This document shows, in pieces, positions 44,601 through 56,899 of a stretch of DNA of 64,000 nt. Position 1 is the first letter of the stretch. Each line of letters starts with the position of its first letter. The notes beneath the pieces were generated by a model. It made no database searches and was not told the origin of the DNA. It was given only the letters and a program-made list of their open reading frames with translations. This DNA is from Stenocarpella maydis (taxonomy: Eukaryota > Ascomycota > Sordariomycetes > Diaporthales > Diaporthaceae): assembly GCA_002270565.1 (NCBI GenBank), contig NQMI01000080.1:62001-126000 (forward strand), given 5' to 3'. Position numbers and translations under genes: made by a program.

Positions 44601-47487
44601 AATTATATTGGAGTGACGATCTCTTGACTGGCTTTAGTCCTTCCGTAAGGTGCTTGAGTAGCCTAGTCCTTCTCTATCTTCCTGGAGTCAGGCCTTCTAT
44701 TCGCTCCCAGAGGTATCCATGGGTTCATTTAAGTGCATTACCCATTTGCTATCCTTAGTAATATAACTCCTTCTCTTGCTATTAATTGCAACCTTCTTCT
44801 GGGGAATAGTATTATCTTAAAAGATCTAGCTAGTAGTTTAATTAATTTGGGGATTATTTTTTCTTAACTAAAGTATTCCTAAGATTAACTAATGATTTGC
44901 TATTTTAATAATATTAAATAATAGTAATTCTATATAGTTATAAATCTAAACTAAGAAGGGATTAGTCTTTATATTAATAATTCCATTACCATAAGATACT
45001 TTAGTTCTATCTATTATATTAAGTCTATAGGGTTCCCTTTTTTTATGCTATAGTAAGTAATATTTGTTTACTACCTTTAGGGAAATGAAATTCCCTTATG
45101 CTCTACTATTAATGAGTGCTAAGCATGTGTGAACTCTTAGCTTAACCTAAACCGTTAGGTGGCTATAGTTACTCATTATTGCATATAAGTACCTTATGAT
45201 ATAGTTAGTTGCTGCCTGAGGTTTTATAAACAGCCCTTCTAGTTTTTTAACTATTTATCTGCAGCTATGACCTCCTTAATACTCTTAAGATTTTGCTTTA
45301 TAATGTTCTATAATTCTTATAGGTTATCAACTAGCTATTGCATATTGTGATTCTGTTCCATTGTTATTAGAGTTTTAAGCAGTAGCCCCTGCTATCTTAG
45401 TAGATACCAGTCTTGAGCTTTATTGAGTATATGCACCTTGCAGGTTAGTTTATTACAATTTGCCTATCCGTTAGGGTTCTGGAGGCATTTTAAAGGTATG
45501 CGGGAGTCTAGCCTTATTAGGGCGCATCCCATCTTATTATGTTTTTAGTATAGGTACTAATTCTTAAAATTATTACACTTATATATATATTTGATATTCT
45601 TGCTTAGATATTATTAGGAAAACCAGCCGTGCTTAGTTTTCTCCCTTATGTATTCCTTGCATCCATTATAAACATATAATACCCAAGAGATGTCTTTATG
45701 TTTATTATATGATAAACATATATATCCTACATCTCCTGGTCTCCTGTATTCCTGGGTAGGTTATCCTATAGTTTCTTTAAAAGGCCTCCCTGCAATTATA
45801 ACTGCTATAATATTAGTTCTTGGGGCTAGAAGGGGCGCTTATCTTAGGTAGTCTTACGGTTCCTTCTATTAGGTTTGTAGCGCAAGTAGGGCCTAAGGGA
45901 TAGGTTTTCCTTCTATCCTAGGGTTAATCTGTAGGAGCTCCTTCCTATTTCCTACCGCTAGGGTTCTTCCCTGCTTCTCTAAAGCATTCTTAGGAAACTA
46001 TCCGGTGGCCTTCTTATCGCTATAATAAGTAGTATAGCTATTATTAAAGCAAGTTATCCAACTGAGTAATGCATGTTCCTTTCTGGGGTTCTAGGGATTC
46101 TTCATTAGTAGGATAGACTACTATTATGCCTTATCTTTCTAATATTTTTTGCATTAGGACTTAGTGCATTGGGAGAAGTGTAAACTATTATAGAGGTCTT
46201 CCTTATTGAGGTTATAGAAGTTGCATCCTTTATTCAGGTCTTAGTCTGGGTATACCTGATACTGATTGTATATGGTTGTTCTATAGATATAGTACTTGTT
46301 TATAAGTTTCTATTGCAATTTGGACCTGGGTGGTCCTTGTGTATTATGAGTGGCTATACTAGCTTAATGGGTAGCTTTATTAGCCTATTGGGTTCCTTCA
46401 GGTACTAACTTCCAGTCCCTATTTTTCTTTAGAGCCCGGCATTCTAAGGCAAAGTATCCCATCTTATTATAGTTATAGCATTTAATGTTTTTCTTATCCT
46501 TACATTAAGCAATATCTAGTTTTATAGGTCCTGCATACTATCCCCATTAGGTGCTTGGCTTCTAATACTTCTTTTCTATATTAGATTTATACTTATAGAA
46601 TATAATTTATTTAGAAGTTCATTCTTTTTTTTCTAAGCGTTATTTATAAACTTTATTATTAATCTGGATAGCTATTTCCATATAGCATAAAAAATCATTA
46701 GGTTGGTTTATAACTTTACTAAGTTCATTCTTTACTTCATTTTTTAATCCGCGGTAGAATATGAATTTCTTTATGTTATTAGTATAGTTGATTTTAGTAT
46801 AAATTCGCTAGAATTCTGCCACATAGTTGATTGCTAAACTACGCTATTTGTAATTCGCTAGGTCTCTTTCTACCTGCTATTCTTCATTTAGGTCCTAAAA
46901 TAGGGACCTAAGGGCATCTTTATAGCCTTTATAGCTGCTAAAAATCTGCTACATTTTAAGCTTATAGGCTTTAAATGACTCCGCATTAATAAAGTTAGTT
47001 AGGTAGGGTTCAAACTAAGCTAAAGCTTATCCTTTAAGGAAAGAGAATATATATATAACTCTTTTTCCGCTAGGCTGCATATCTAGCCTATAGAAGCACT
47101 AATAGGCCCTAACCTATATTAAGTATACCTAAAGTTATCTAGTAGTCCCATTATAGGGGGCTGGAGTATTAAGCTTAATATATTCCTTTATTTGGATTGG
47201 GGTATTAATAATATTGGCTCCAGTTTAGAGAGTAATAATCTCCTATTAAAGCTGTTTAACTTCCATATTACATTAAGCTTAACCTTCCATAAGGAGGCGT
47301 AACTACCTAACCTTATTAACCAGTTCCTAGATATAGGAGTCTATAGTCTCATTATTAGCAAGTTCATCCAGCTTATAGAGAAGGTTGCAGGTAGGGGTAG
47401 TTATTCTAGAGTTTAATATTATAAAAGGTTTTATATATAATATTGCTTAAAGTTTATATAGCAATATATAAATAAGAGTTATTAAAA

Positions 47488-47958
47488 TATAATAATTAAA
47501 GAGGTTTCTAAGTCTATTAAACCTAAAAGATTAAAAGTTTATATTTAGAATATATTACTAGGCAGTTCTTAAGTAATATTATTAACTTAACTAATAATTT
47601 TACTGCTGATCGGCGTATTTAATATTAGGTTAATACTCTAGATACTAACTAAAGAGTTTATCTCGTATAAAAAGCTAACCTGAATGTGGTGGATAAATTA
47701 CGTCATCGCTTATATGTTCGTGACCTGCTATCATTGCAATTATAATAATTATTAATAGTGATCCTATGATTAAAGTGTTACTTAATGAATTGATGAACGA
47801 TCTCTCGATCGTGGGGGGTCCCTAACCCTAACCCCTAATACGGGGGCGTTACTGATTGGATCAGGCGGGGCGCTCCTTTTGGGGGCCACTTCCCAACCTG
47901 CGGGGTTGTCTTCTGCCGTAGTCAGCCGGGCCCCGCATGTGTGTTGGGTCCATAAACA
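47488..47958 (-). repeat. 5' LTR of element 1 (right half little mutated)
   Basis: 471 bp, ending CATAAACA before the CCTAG duplication. The segment 47,810-47,958 is GC-rich and close to an unmutated state (for example GATTGGATCAGGCGGGGCGC), while the first 250 bp are AT-rich. Confidence 0.9.
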
Positions 47959-47963
47959 CCTAG

Positions 47964-49183
47964 CGTTGACCTATAAGTATATGGTTAATATAAGTAGGGA
48001 TTGAACTTAAGACCTCTATGTATTAGCATACTTAAAGAGTTTGAATATAATATAATAAGCAGTAGTAAAAGATACTACTATACTATATCTAACTAAAAAA
48101 TCAGCTAATATTTAAATGTCTTTATTTTGGAAATATTCATTTTTGAATTCATGCTTATATATAAGGTATATAATACTATTATAATTAGCTTATAATACTA
48201 TCTTTCTTCTTACTTCTTTTATTCTTAAAAGTAACTTATAAGTTATTTTTATTTATTAATCTTTAATTTATACTTCTTTAATCTATTATATTTAATTATA
48301 TTAAAAGTTCTTATATTTTAAAGTTAGCTTATAGCTTTAAGAAGATTAAATAAAGTAAATCTCTATTTCTTATTATTTATTTCTTATAATATTAGTAAGA
48401 GTCCTAATATTACCTCTAAAAAGATATCTCTTATTATTATGACTGTATTTATTAGAAGTAAGGGAATTATAATATATATAAGCTTATATTTATTTAAATA
48501 TAAGAGATTACTAAGTAGTATAATTTAGTTAAAGCTATATTTAATAAGATTAAAGAAGAATTAAAGAAGGTAATTATAAAGATATATTATTTATAAAAAT
48601 AATAATATTTACAAATAAAAAGATAATACGGGCTTTTTATTAAGGTATTGATATTATTGATGAATTAAATTATATAAAAAAGAAGAAAGCTTAGGCGGAA
48701 CACATATAGATTATTAAGTAAACTATTAAAGCTACTTATTATTTTTTTTATAAAAGACGCTAGTACTATATAGAGATATGAGATTATGGTATATATAAAT
48801 ATATATATTAATTAGCTATATATAAATATATATATATATATATTACCTAGCTATATATTACTAATATTAAGAAAGAAACTAGTTATATAATAAATCTTAA
48901 ATAAACATTATTCCATAGAATAAAATTTAGTAATTAAAATATTGTATTTTCAATATTATTTATTAAATCTTAGCTAATTATAATTACTTTAATAATAGAA
49001 ATTTGAAATTCAAGATTTTTAGATTATTTTTTAAGTCTAATATATTAAATTCCATATTTTTTGAGATTTAAGTAGTAGTTAATGAAATATGTAATTAAAA
49101 TTAGAAAACTTTACTTTATATAATAGTATTTCTTTTATACTTATTACATTATTTCCTAACTATCTAATACCCTTATTACTTAG

Positions 49184-49221
<38 letters not shown>

Positions 49222-49234
49222 TCTATATATATAT
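47964..49234. repeat. AT-rich decayed repeats between elements 1 and relic
   Basis: About 1.27 kb of extremely AT-rich DNA. On the minus strand 48075-47990 has a tRNA-like stretch with a B-box-like GTTCAATCCC (48007-47998). From 48187, TTATAATACTATC and the following 150 bp match the left-LTR end and first interior bases of element 1 (40550-40720), so an older copy of the same family lies here. Ends in (TA)n at about 49,180-49,230. Confidence 0.5.
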
Positions 49235-49253
49235 TGTTAAATAGAACCGCTCA

Positions 49254-49323
49254 GCAAGGAGTTACCCTAGACTTTGTGCAAGGAGTTACCCTAGACTTTT
49301 TAGCAAGGATTTACCCTAGACTT
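49254..49323 (+). repeat. Three tandem 21-bp units in LTR
   Basis: GCAAGGAGTTACCCTAGACT-type units at 49254-49274, 49278-49298 and 49303-49323; the third has one change (GAGT to GATT). Spacers are 3-4 bp. Confidence 0.9.
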
Positions 49324-49654
49324 GCGAGTCAGGCGTTTTTCGCTAAGTACGCCCAGTGCGTGCGTGATGCAAGATGAGTTTGGTAGCCGTAAGTTGATTA
49401 TTTTGGCCTGCATTTGCACCTTAATTTAGACCTCTGTATTACCCTTATTCCTTACTCAAATAGTATATAACTTAGTGCATTGGATAGCTTGATTTCTGAA
49501 GTTTATATGTACTTAATTTGGGTATTACTAGGGCTATGGTTGGCCGGTTGCTTGGAACCAAAGATGGTGTGTTGGAAGGGCGAATTTTCCGGCATTTGCA
49601 AATTTGCACCAGAGCCTACCGCAGCGTGCCCGCGGGTGAGACGACGTCGGAGGG

Positions 49655-49661
49655 TATATAA
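49655..49661 (+). promoter_or_regulatory. LTR TATA box
   Basis: TATATAA within GGGTATATAAGG, placed about 110 bp before the LTR end, where a U3/R promoter would be. Confidence 0.6.
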
Positions 49662-51542
49662 GGAGGGCTTACAGAAGCCCAACTTAATTCAATACAAAGT
49701 TGTCCAGACCATTGTCAATCGTCCCAATTCGCCTCAGAGCACCATACTGCGACCCTGCCGAAACACACACACGCTGAACTAAATGCTATTTTATAGCACA
49801 AATTCATCAGAAAGCCTCTAAATGGTTTCCTAAATAATCTTAATAGGAAAGATAGTTAGTAATAGGAAGATAAGGACTACTATATAGAATAATAATGAAT
49901 AATAGTAATTTAGACTGCTTAAGTACTAGAAATAATATTTAAAAAATAATAAAGACTTTATATAAGATAATAATGAATACAGAAATCCTAACAAAAGTCC
50001 TAAGAAATACTTAGGAAAGTACTAAACTATTGCGCCTAGTACTAGTATAACCAGGATTGCTATTATAGGAATACCTCTAGCACAGGCTGTAAAAGAACTG
50101 TAATAGCCTCTTATTAGAGGAACTGGAGATAAGGCCCGCCTCTAGCTATAGTATCCTAAGCATACTAAGATCTTATAGATCTTATATATCTAGTATGCTT
50201 ATTATATTTACTTTTAAGAAAAAGCTAGCTAATCTTTCTTTCCTAGAAGATTCTGCTTAGGACCCATTATAAAAACTTATAAGAACTTTAAACTTAGGTA
50301 TTAGAAGATTGCTAGCTATAATAAAATTAAGGCTTATATAATTATTAAACTTAATAGGGAGCTACTACTTAGATGCCTATAAGGACTTAATAAAGTATAG
50401 GCATATAAGTTAATTAAATGCCTTATCTATCCAAATGAGAAACTCCTCCTCTAGCATAAAGAATAGGGAACAGATAATAATTGCCTATAGAGGAATAATA
50501 GTTAATTATAGACTACTAGTCACTATATATAAGTTATAGAAGTTATATATATATTATTCTAAAAGTAGAAATTAATAAGAAAATACATAGCATATTTAAT
50601 AGTAGCACTTAGGGCAACTTTATATTACTAAGTATTATTAATAAAGATTAAATCATATAATATTAAAAGAAAGACACTTATAAATTTAGTATTATAAAAG
50701 ATATAAAAGTAAGATATAGAAATAAAGTAATTAATATAGAGACTAATTATTTACCTATTTTAATCTAAGGATATACTACTTTTATAACTTTAAATATTGT
50801 AAATATAGTATATTATAAAATAATTTTAGGACTTCTATAGCTATATACTATAGATATTTAAATTAATTAAACTATTAGCTAAATCTTTTAGGACAAAACT
50901 ATTTTCTAGAATAAGGTTGTAATTAATAATATAAGAAGGAGTTATATTACTAAGGATAGCAAATAGATAGCATACTTAAATAGACTTATAAATACTTTTA
51001 TAAGTAGATAGGAGATCTAGCTTAAGAAGAATAGAAAAGGATTAAACCTCTTAAGTACCTTATAGAAAGGCCAAAGTTAATTAGAAGATTATCACTCCTA
51101 GAAGTAAAACCTTAGTCTTTTATAAACTAACCCTTAGAAGCTCTAACTAACTAACTAATATACTATATACTAGTAATAAATATAGTAATACCTCCTCTAC
51201 TTAAAAGAAGAAAGAATAGAGATAAATATAAATAGATTAGTATAAATACTAAGAGAATATTATAAGTTTAAGAAAGTATTTTAAGAGAAACTTAATATAG
51301 TATTACTATAATATATATAATAGAATTATAAGATACCCTTAAAACTAGGAACTATACTATAGTTTAAACCTATCTATAGACTTAATAAAAAATAACTTAA
51401 GGCACTTAGGAGTACCTTAAAGAGAACCTTAAGAAAGGATTTATTAGATTATTATAATTACCAGCAAGATACTTAATCCTCTTTATATTAAAGAAGAATA
51501 GTAAATTATAACTATATATTAATTATTAGCAAGTTAATAATA

Positions 51543-51543
51543 N
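51543..51543. other. Undetermined base (N)
   Basis: Lies exactly where homology to the gypsy relic ends and the flank of element 2 begins; may mark an assembly join. Confidence 0.95.
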
Positions 51544-51642
51544 GATAATGAGTTCTAAGGGTAAAGGTTAATAGTTGTAGCAGCTTTTAAGTCTTAATAA
51601 TGCAAGTTATGCTACACTAATTAGAGATCAGCCGAGGTATAG

Positions 51643-51908
51643 TGTTCCGGGGTCTAGGGGAACCGGCATGTTTCGGAATCCGGAGGAAAACCAGCCTTGG
51701 CATCCCTCCCCCCCTCCAAGACTATAAGAAGGGGCCTTCCTGCGTTGCTTTTGAGAAATTTCTAGTCCTAGAGAATCAATCTTTTTATACCCTGTGAATT
51801 TATATCTATTAGATATATACATATATACTATAAAACTATTTCTTGTGCCCTCTTTTTCTGCCTCTCCTTTTTGATATCCTTTATTCCCCTTATAACTCTT
51901 CTATTGCA
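51643..51908 (+). repeat. 5' LTR of element 2
   Basis: Starts TGTTCCGGGG and ends about CTATTGCA. Aligns with 63749-64000 across GGAAAACCAGCCTT, the C-run, and CTTATAACTCT. This copy keeps more C and G. Confidence 0.88.
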
Positions 51909-54900
51909 TTAGGGGCTCCTCTTCTTGTTTTTTATGCTCCTCTTGGGGTGGTTGCTTGATTAGGGCTCTGGCAGAATGTGTGCCTTTTTGTGTGTGTGGA
52001 GGTTTTATTCTCTTACTCCCTCCTCTTTTGGGCCCGTTTTCACTAGTATCTGCCCTATAAATCAAACATGGGTTTCTTCAGCTAATAAGGTTTCTTCAGC
52101 CATTATAAAGTTCCTTAGCTTTTAGGCCTGGATTTCCTATTTTATTTATAAGGTTATCGGCTACTTTAGGGGAGTGAATTTTTATACTTCTGATACTATT
52201 TGATTTTGATTAGAGCTATAGCGCCCTCTCGCTCTTAATAGAGGATTTTGCTATTATGTGAAGGCTAGATTTACCCTCCTAAATCGCCTACAGTTGACCC
52301 AGTGGTAATAGGAGTAGGTATATATGAGGCTGGTCTGATCTTTATATTAAGCTAACTCTATTACTTTAGCTATATTTTAGACCCCCTTCCAGCATACCTA
52401 ATTTGGTAGTGAAGTATAGAACCTCTAGCCTAGCTATATGTTCCTAGAAAAGCTACTGAGGGATTTGTATTCTCGGGCCTTAGAAATTTATTCTGATTGG
52501 ATTTAATAGCATCTAATTAGGGCTTATTTTCTTAAAAGGAATATAAAGGATTAGTATTAAGAAGGTTTGGTGGATCCTAACCGCTTATATTATCTGAAAC
52601 TCTCTTGCCCTTAGATGTAGTACCTAAAGGTTTAGTATATTAATTCCCTAATATAGGTAAACTGGGTATAATAGAGCCCTGGTTTAATTGATTAGGCCCC
52701 TCTTTAGTTTTCTCTTTTAAGTTGTTATTATAACGTTTGGTTACCCTATTAAATACTATATCCAAGATATTATCTGATATTATATGATGTTGGGTTGGGT
52801 GATAGTGGTGCTGGATGTTACATGCTTCTATAGGGAGTTAAAGAGGTTCCTACCCTATTAATCGCTATCCTTTTGATTGGTAAGCTTGGAGCTTCTGCTA
52901 TTGTTGGCATCCCCTGCGGTTAGGATGGCTGGCATTAGTAGCATGAGGGTATTCTGAATATTTATATTATTCTCTCCTCTAGTTGCTTGCAGTTAAGTAG
53001 CTCCTGCCTGCTACTATGGTAAGACTTTATAGTATTTAATATAACCTTCTATACTAATATTATTCACTCTAATTATACCTGGTTATTCCTATATATATCT
53101 TAGTAAATTTTAAATAGTACTTAATATCTTTACTTCTTTTAGATATACTTAGTAGAGAGAAATATTTAATACCCTTAGATAGTACTTATATCTTGCCTCT
53201 TTAGAAAGCAGCTTTAGTATAGAGAAACATTTGACTTTACTGTTACTGCAAGGGACTAATTAAGACCTATTTACTCCTATATGCATCTTAGCAGACCCCG
53301 AATAGCACTTATGCTTTTGCCTTCTCTTGAGACCCCTGGTAGAGAGAAACATTTAATACCTTCAGATAGCACTTATACTAGGCCCTCTCTTAAGAATGTA
53401 AAGGTAGAGAGAAATATTTGCCTCCGTTGTTACCGCAAGGGACTGATTAAGACTTATATCCTCTATTTACCTAATAGAAGATGTTTATTCTGCTCCCCTA
53501 TTCACTGGAGGTTCTCCCTCTAGGGGAAGGGAGCAGGATATAGATAAGGCAAGGGGGCTCTCATCAAAGAAAGGTCCACCTTAAGGACGCTGGTCTCCTT
53601 AGGAACCTGCCCCCACCCCATCTGGGACCTCTAATTAGGAGCATTATACTCCTATACTACCCATTCAGGCAGCTTCTCAGCCTGTTATACTTTTAATACC
53701 CTTTGGAAATACTGCCCTTTGGGCCTTGCCATTTGTGCTTTAATTAACTCCGCGATTTAATGGAACTAATATCATTAAAGTTGTTAATTCGGTGGAGACC
53801 ATTGCCAACTAGTTCCAGTATCCATTGGATCAGGTACTTAGCTTATTCCTCCAGGTTTGCGCTACCTTGAGCCTAGTTAATGATGTTTATATGATTACTG
53901 CAGGAGAGCATGATTGGGTTGGTCAGAAAGGCCAGCTAATAGCCTACTACCAAATCCATAATGCTGCCTCTCATGCTAATCCATCTGAGGTAATTGATAT
54001 TATCTGGAGGAATTACCCTGCTAAAGATCTGGAAGCCTGGAAGTACTGGATTGCAACTTATAACTAGGTACTGGATTCCACTGATAACGGTCTGATCTTG
54101 CCAACCTAGCCGTTCTATTGAATCTTACTATCAACCCTGAAGAAGATGTTAGCCACCAGAAGTATATCTAATAAGGAGGCTAGAACCCATAACTAGAGAA
54201 CTTTTAAGATAGAACTCCTTTTTCTAATTAATAAGGAACTGGAGTACTCCCGTTAGGATGAGTATAATGATATAAGGGGGGCTGGTCTTATGACTCACCA
54301 TCCCCCTTCTATTCAGCTTATAAAGATACCTTACCTATAGCCTCAATCTACCCCAAGGACTATAGAATTATTAGTATAAACCCCCTCTTGCTTTAATTAG
54401 CCAGGATATAAGATTATCTAGAAGAATGTTTGGTTTAATGAAGACTCTTCGGTGGATGACTTGGCCTATAAGTTTGCCCAGATGGAGATTAAGTTTGTGA
54501 CTAAGAATAACCTTATGGAAAGCCTGCAGCCTGTATTGAATAAACTTGATGTAAATCAAGCGTATATTGATAGGGTGCTTAGCTATAATTAAAGCCGGGC
54601 TTGCTTAGGACTTAATGGCCCTAGTGCAATTACATCCTTAAACTTACTAGAAGCTGATTATAATTAGGAGGATGGTTTTACTGATGGATACTCTGAAGAC
54701 CATTAGTGGAATATATTTGAGCTAGCCTATTAATGGAACGGTAAGATTAGAAAGTGCTATAGATATAGCACTTCCTCTAATTATAGGGCCTACTAATACT
54801 CCAAATTGCTGGAACTCATCAAGCTCGGCCTAATCTAATCTCCTAGGTGGGAAAGTAACTCAGTGTTCCTTGGCTCTTAAGAGGATATCTGTAAAGGTAG

Positions 54901-55700
54901 GTCTGACTAGCTCAATCCTATAGCCCTAGCTTTCTATAGGGATATAGAACATTATGGCATTAAGAAGTTTGCTAGAGGCCGTCTGGAATTTTTGCTTTCG
55001 AAAGGAAGGACGGACTTACCTTGCATTTAGAAATATCAGTCTCTAATCGCCAATCGCCCCAAACTTAAGGGCGATATATCTCTTAGGGAACTAAAGAAGA
55101 TTTAGGACCCTGATCTAAGAACCAAAGTGAATTCCCTCTCTATAATATTAATTCCTAAACCCAAACCAGTATTTATTAGCAACAAAACCTAATGCATGGA
55201 AACTTTAGTACCCTTAATTGCTATAAATATTATAAAAAGGAAGAGAACGAATAAAGATAACCCTGATTGGGATATTAATAATATAATATTTAATACTAGG
55301 CCAGACTTAGAACCAGTCGTTAACTCCAACCCAAGATTACAGATAATTTCTAATGAAGAGGATATAATGCTAGAAATCCAGCAAGAGACTTCTATTATAG
55401 CTAGGGACGGGAAAAGTAAAACAAAGGGTGATCTAATAGGTCCAAGTAAGACCGAAAAATCAATTAAAGCTAAACCCAAATAAGGACCCCTAATCCCCCA
55501 GACCCCTAAAGCTAAGGCTATAAATGCCATCCTCACTATCTCAATTAAAATGCTAATTTTAGATATTCTCGCGCTTAACAAGACTAATGCTATTCTAATT
55601 AAAGAGCTCCTTACTTACAAGGATAATACCTCTCTTAATGAGTGGCCTTTCAAGCTAGTCCTAGATAAGAATGTGCCTTAAGCCATAGGTCCAAGACTTA
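51909..55700 (+). pseudogene. Element 2 gag region, decayed
   Basis: No long ORF survives. The longest clear stretch is 53825-54067 (80 codons: LVNDVYMITAGEHDWVGQKG, then WRNYPAKDLEAWKYWIATYN), which looks like a capsid segment. A Cys-containing stretch CLRCYRKG at about 53,420 and one at about 54,757 (KCYRYS) may be zinc-knuckle remnants. A 188-bp tandem duplication lies inside (53088-53463). Confidence 0.55.
53088..53463. repeat. 188-bp tandem duplication in gag region
   Basis: 53088-53275 and 53276-53463 align end to end (landmarks: CCTATAT, TAGAGAGAAA.ATTTAATACC, TGCAAGGGACT.ATTAAGAC). The first copy is more AT-rich than the second. Confidence 0.75.
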
Positions 55701-55749
55701 GTATAATCTCTACTTCATCTAAAATTAAATATAAGCAATACTTGAGCTC

Positions 55750-56275
55750 TAATTAAATGCATATCATTAGGTATAAGGTAAATTTAATATCATCTCAAAC
55801 TGCTAATATAGTGAACCATGGTTGCTATAAATCCACCTACCTAAACATTAGGATCGCTTTAGAGAGCTATAAGATCCTCCCAGCCCTACTAAATATAGGT
55901 GCTAAGATAAATCTTCTTCCTTTATCCTATTGCCGCCAGAATAAGTTATCCTATACTCCACTCTAAGATATAAACTCTACAGTTTATAATAGAGCATCAC
56001 TAGCACTAATTAGAGTAACTAAAAAGTAGGTATATATCAGCCACAACAGGATAAGGGCTATTTTCTTTATTATGGATAATAAAACACATAACACCACTTA
56101 TAATATCCTTTTAGGGATGCCTTTCTTTTTAAATATGAACTTAACTTTTAAGCGATTAAGGAGGTTCCTTTTTATATACATTACTCTTAACGGGTTGCAA
56201 GTAATATATGGGCTGGGGAGGAGGAACCAGAAGCCTTTCCAGGTAGCTGCTACTAAAGGTGCAATAGTTCCCTAA
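55750..56275 (+). pseudogene. Element 2 aspartic protease remnant
   Basis: At 55886-55907 the active-site region reads LLNIGAKINLLP where retropepsins have LLDTGA; Asp-to-Asn and Thr-to-Ile are both single transitions. The YNILLGMPFFLNMN block follows at about 56,100. Two open segments (55757-55966 and 56072-56275) are fragments of one frame. Confidence 0.75.
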
Positions 56276-56302
56276 AAATACCTTCCTTAAAGGGTAATAA
56301 TG

Positions 56303-56303
56303 N
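56303..56303. other. Undetermined base (N)
   Basis: Ambiguous base in the protease-RT interval of element 2. Confidence 0.95.
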
Positions 56304-56899
56304 TCCTCCTTCAGCCAGACTCCTCTAATTAGAGGCGGGTTACAATTAGAGCCCTAATGGACCCTCTTAAAACTAACCTTAGGTTGTCCTAAGATAATAA
56401 TATCCTTAGGAGCCTTTCAGATAAGGAAGCCAGAACCCTAGTGCTAAAATTTTTCGCCTCCTTTCTCTATATCCATAGGCCTAATATCCTATTAAGTTAC
56501 TCTAATTAGCAGTCTTTTATCCAGATGGGTGCACCCCAGAGACCTGCAACTTGATTCCATCTGGATTAAGAAAAGGGGGTAACTGCTCCAGCTATTAGGA
56601 CCCTATATAAAAGGGTAGGGGTAAAAGTCCACCCTATTGATAACTTTCCCTCTGATAGTACTATCCCTAAGGGAATTGTGAATTGGAAGCTAAGCTATAA
56701 GGCTAGGGTTAGGCATCTAATTGATGCTAGTAGAGGAAGCAAATATAACCTATGGATCAGACCCAGATTCTCCTCCATTTTAAGGGGGTCATGATTAACA
56801 CTAGAGCGCCTTCAGCACATTATTATAGGAAACTATAATGAGCTCTCTAATTAGGAAAAGTTAATGTTTACTTACCTCCTGGAGAATAGGGAAGAAGCT

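Larger units (their letters stand above)
40112..47958 (-). mobile_element. Ty3/gypsy chromovirus (LTR retrotransposon), RIP-degraded
   Basis: 7.85-kb element, coding strand minus. Two LTRs (40112-40557 and 47488-47958) are flanked by a 5-bp target duplication CCTAG (40107-40111 and 47959-47963). In coding order: gag with a decayed zinc knuckle near 46,480-46,440, RT, RNase H, integrase (about 42.9-42.3 kb) and a chromodomain (about 41.9-41.8 kb). All reading frames are broken by stops, and essential residues are changed in the C-to-T/G-to-A manner of RIP. It is not autonomous. The chromodomain places it among the chromoviruses, which often target heterochromatin. Confidence 0.93.
49235..49770 (+). 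repeat. 5' LTR of the relic, nearly normal GC
   Basis: Begins TGTTAAATAG. Contains three copies of a 21-bp tandem unit (49254, 49278, 49303), a TATATAA box at 49655-49661, and a leader ending near the CACACACACGCTGAAC run at about 49770. The right boundary is uncertain. Composition is close to the genic half, unlike both flanks. Confidence 0.75.
49235..51542 (+). mobile_element. Truncated Ty3/gypsy relic
   Basis: Starts with one LTR and continues plus-strand into decayed gag, protease/linker and the first part of RT. At about 50,825 the frame gives ILGLL-LY, the gypsy ILGLPWL block before RT. At 51,400-51,520 it reads EYLKENLKKGFIRLL, then ARYLILFILKKNSKL-LYINY, the RT entry region. The homology stops at the undetermined base 51543, just before element 2. 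There is no 3' LTR. Confidence 0.8.

Noticed and set aside
49480..49782. 100-codon plus-strand ORF as a gene
   Set aside because: It lies within the relic LTR and crosses its TATA box; no protein similarity.
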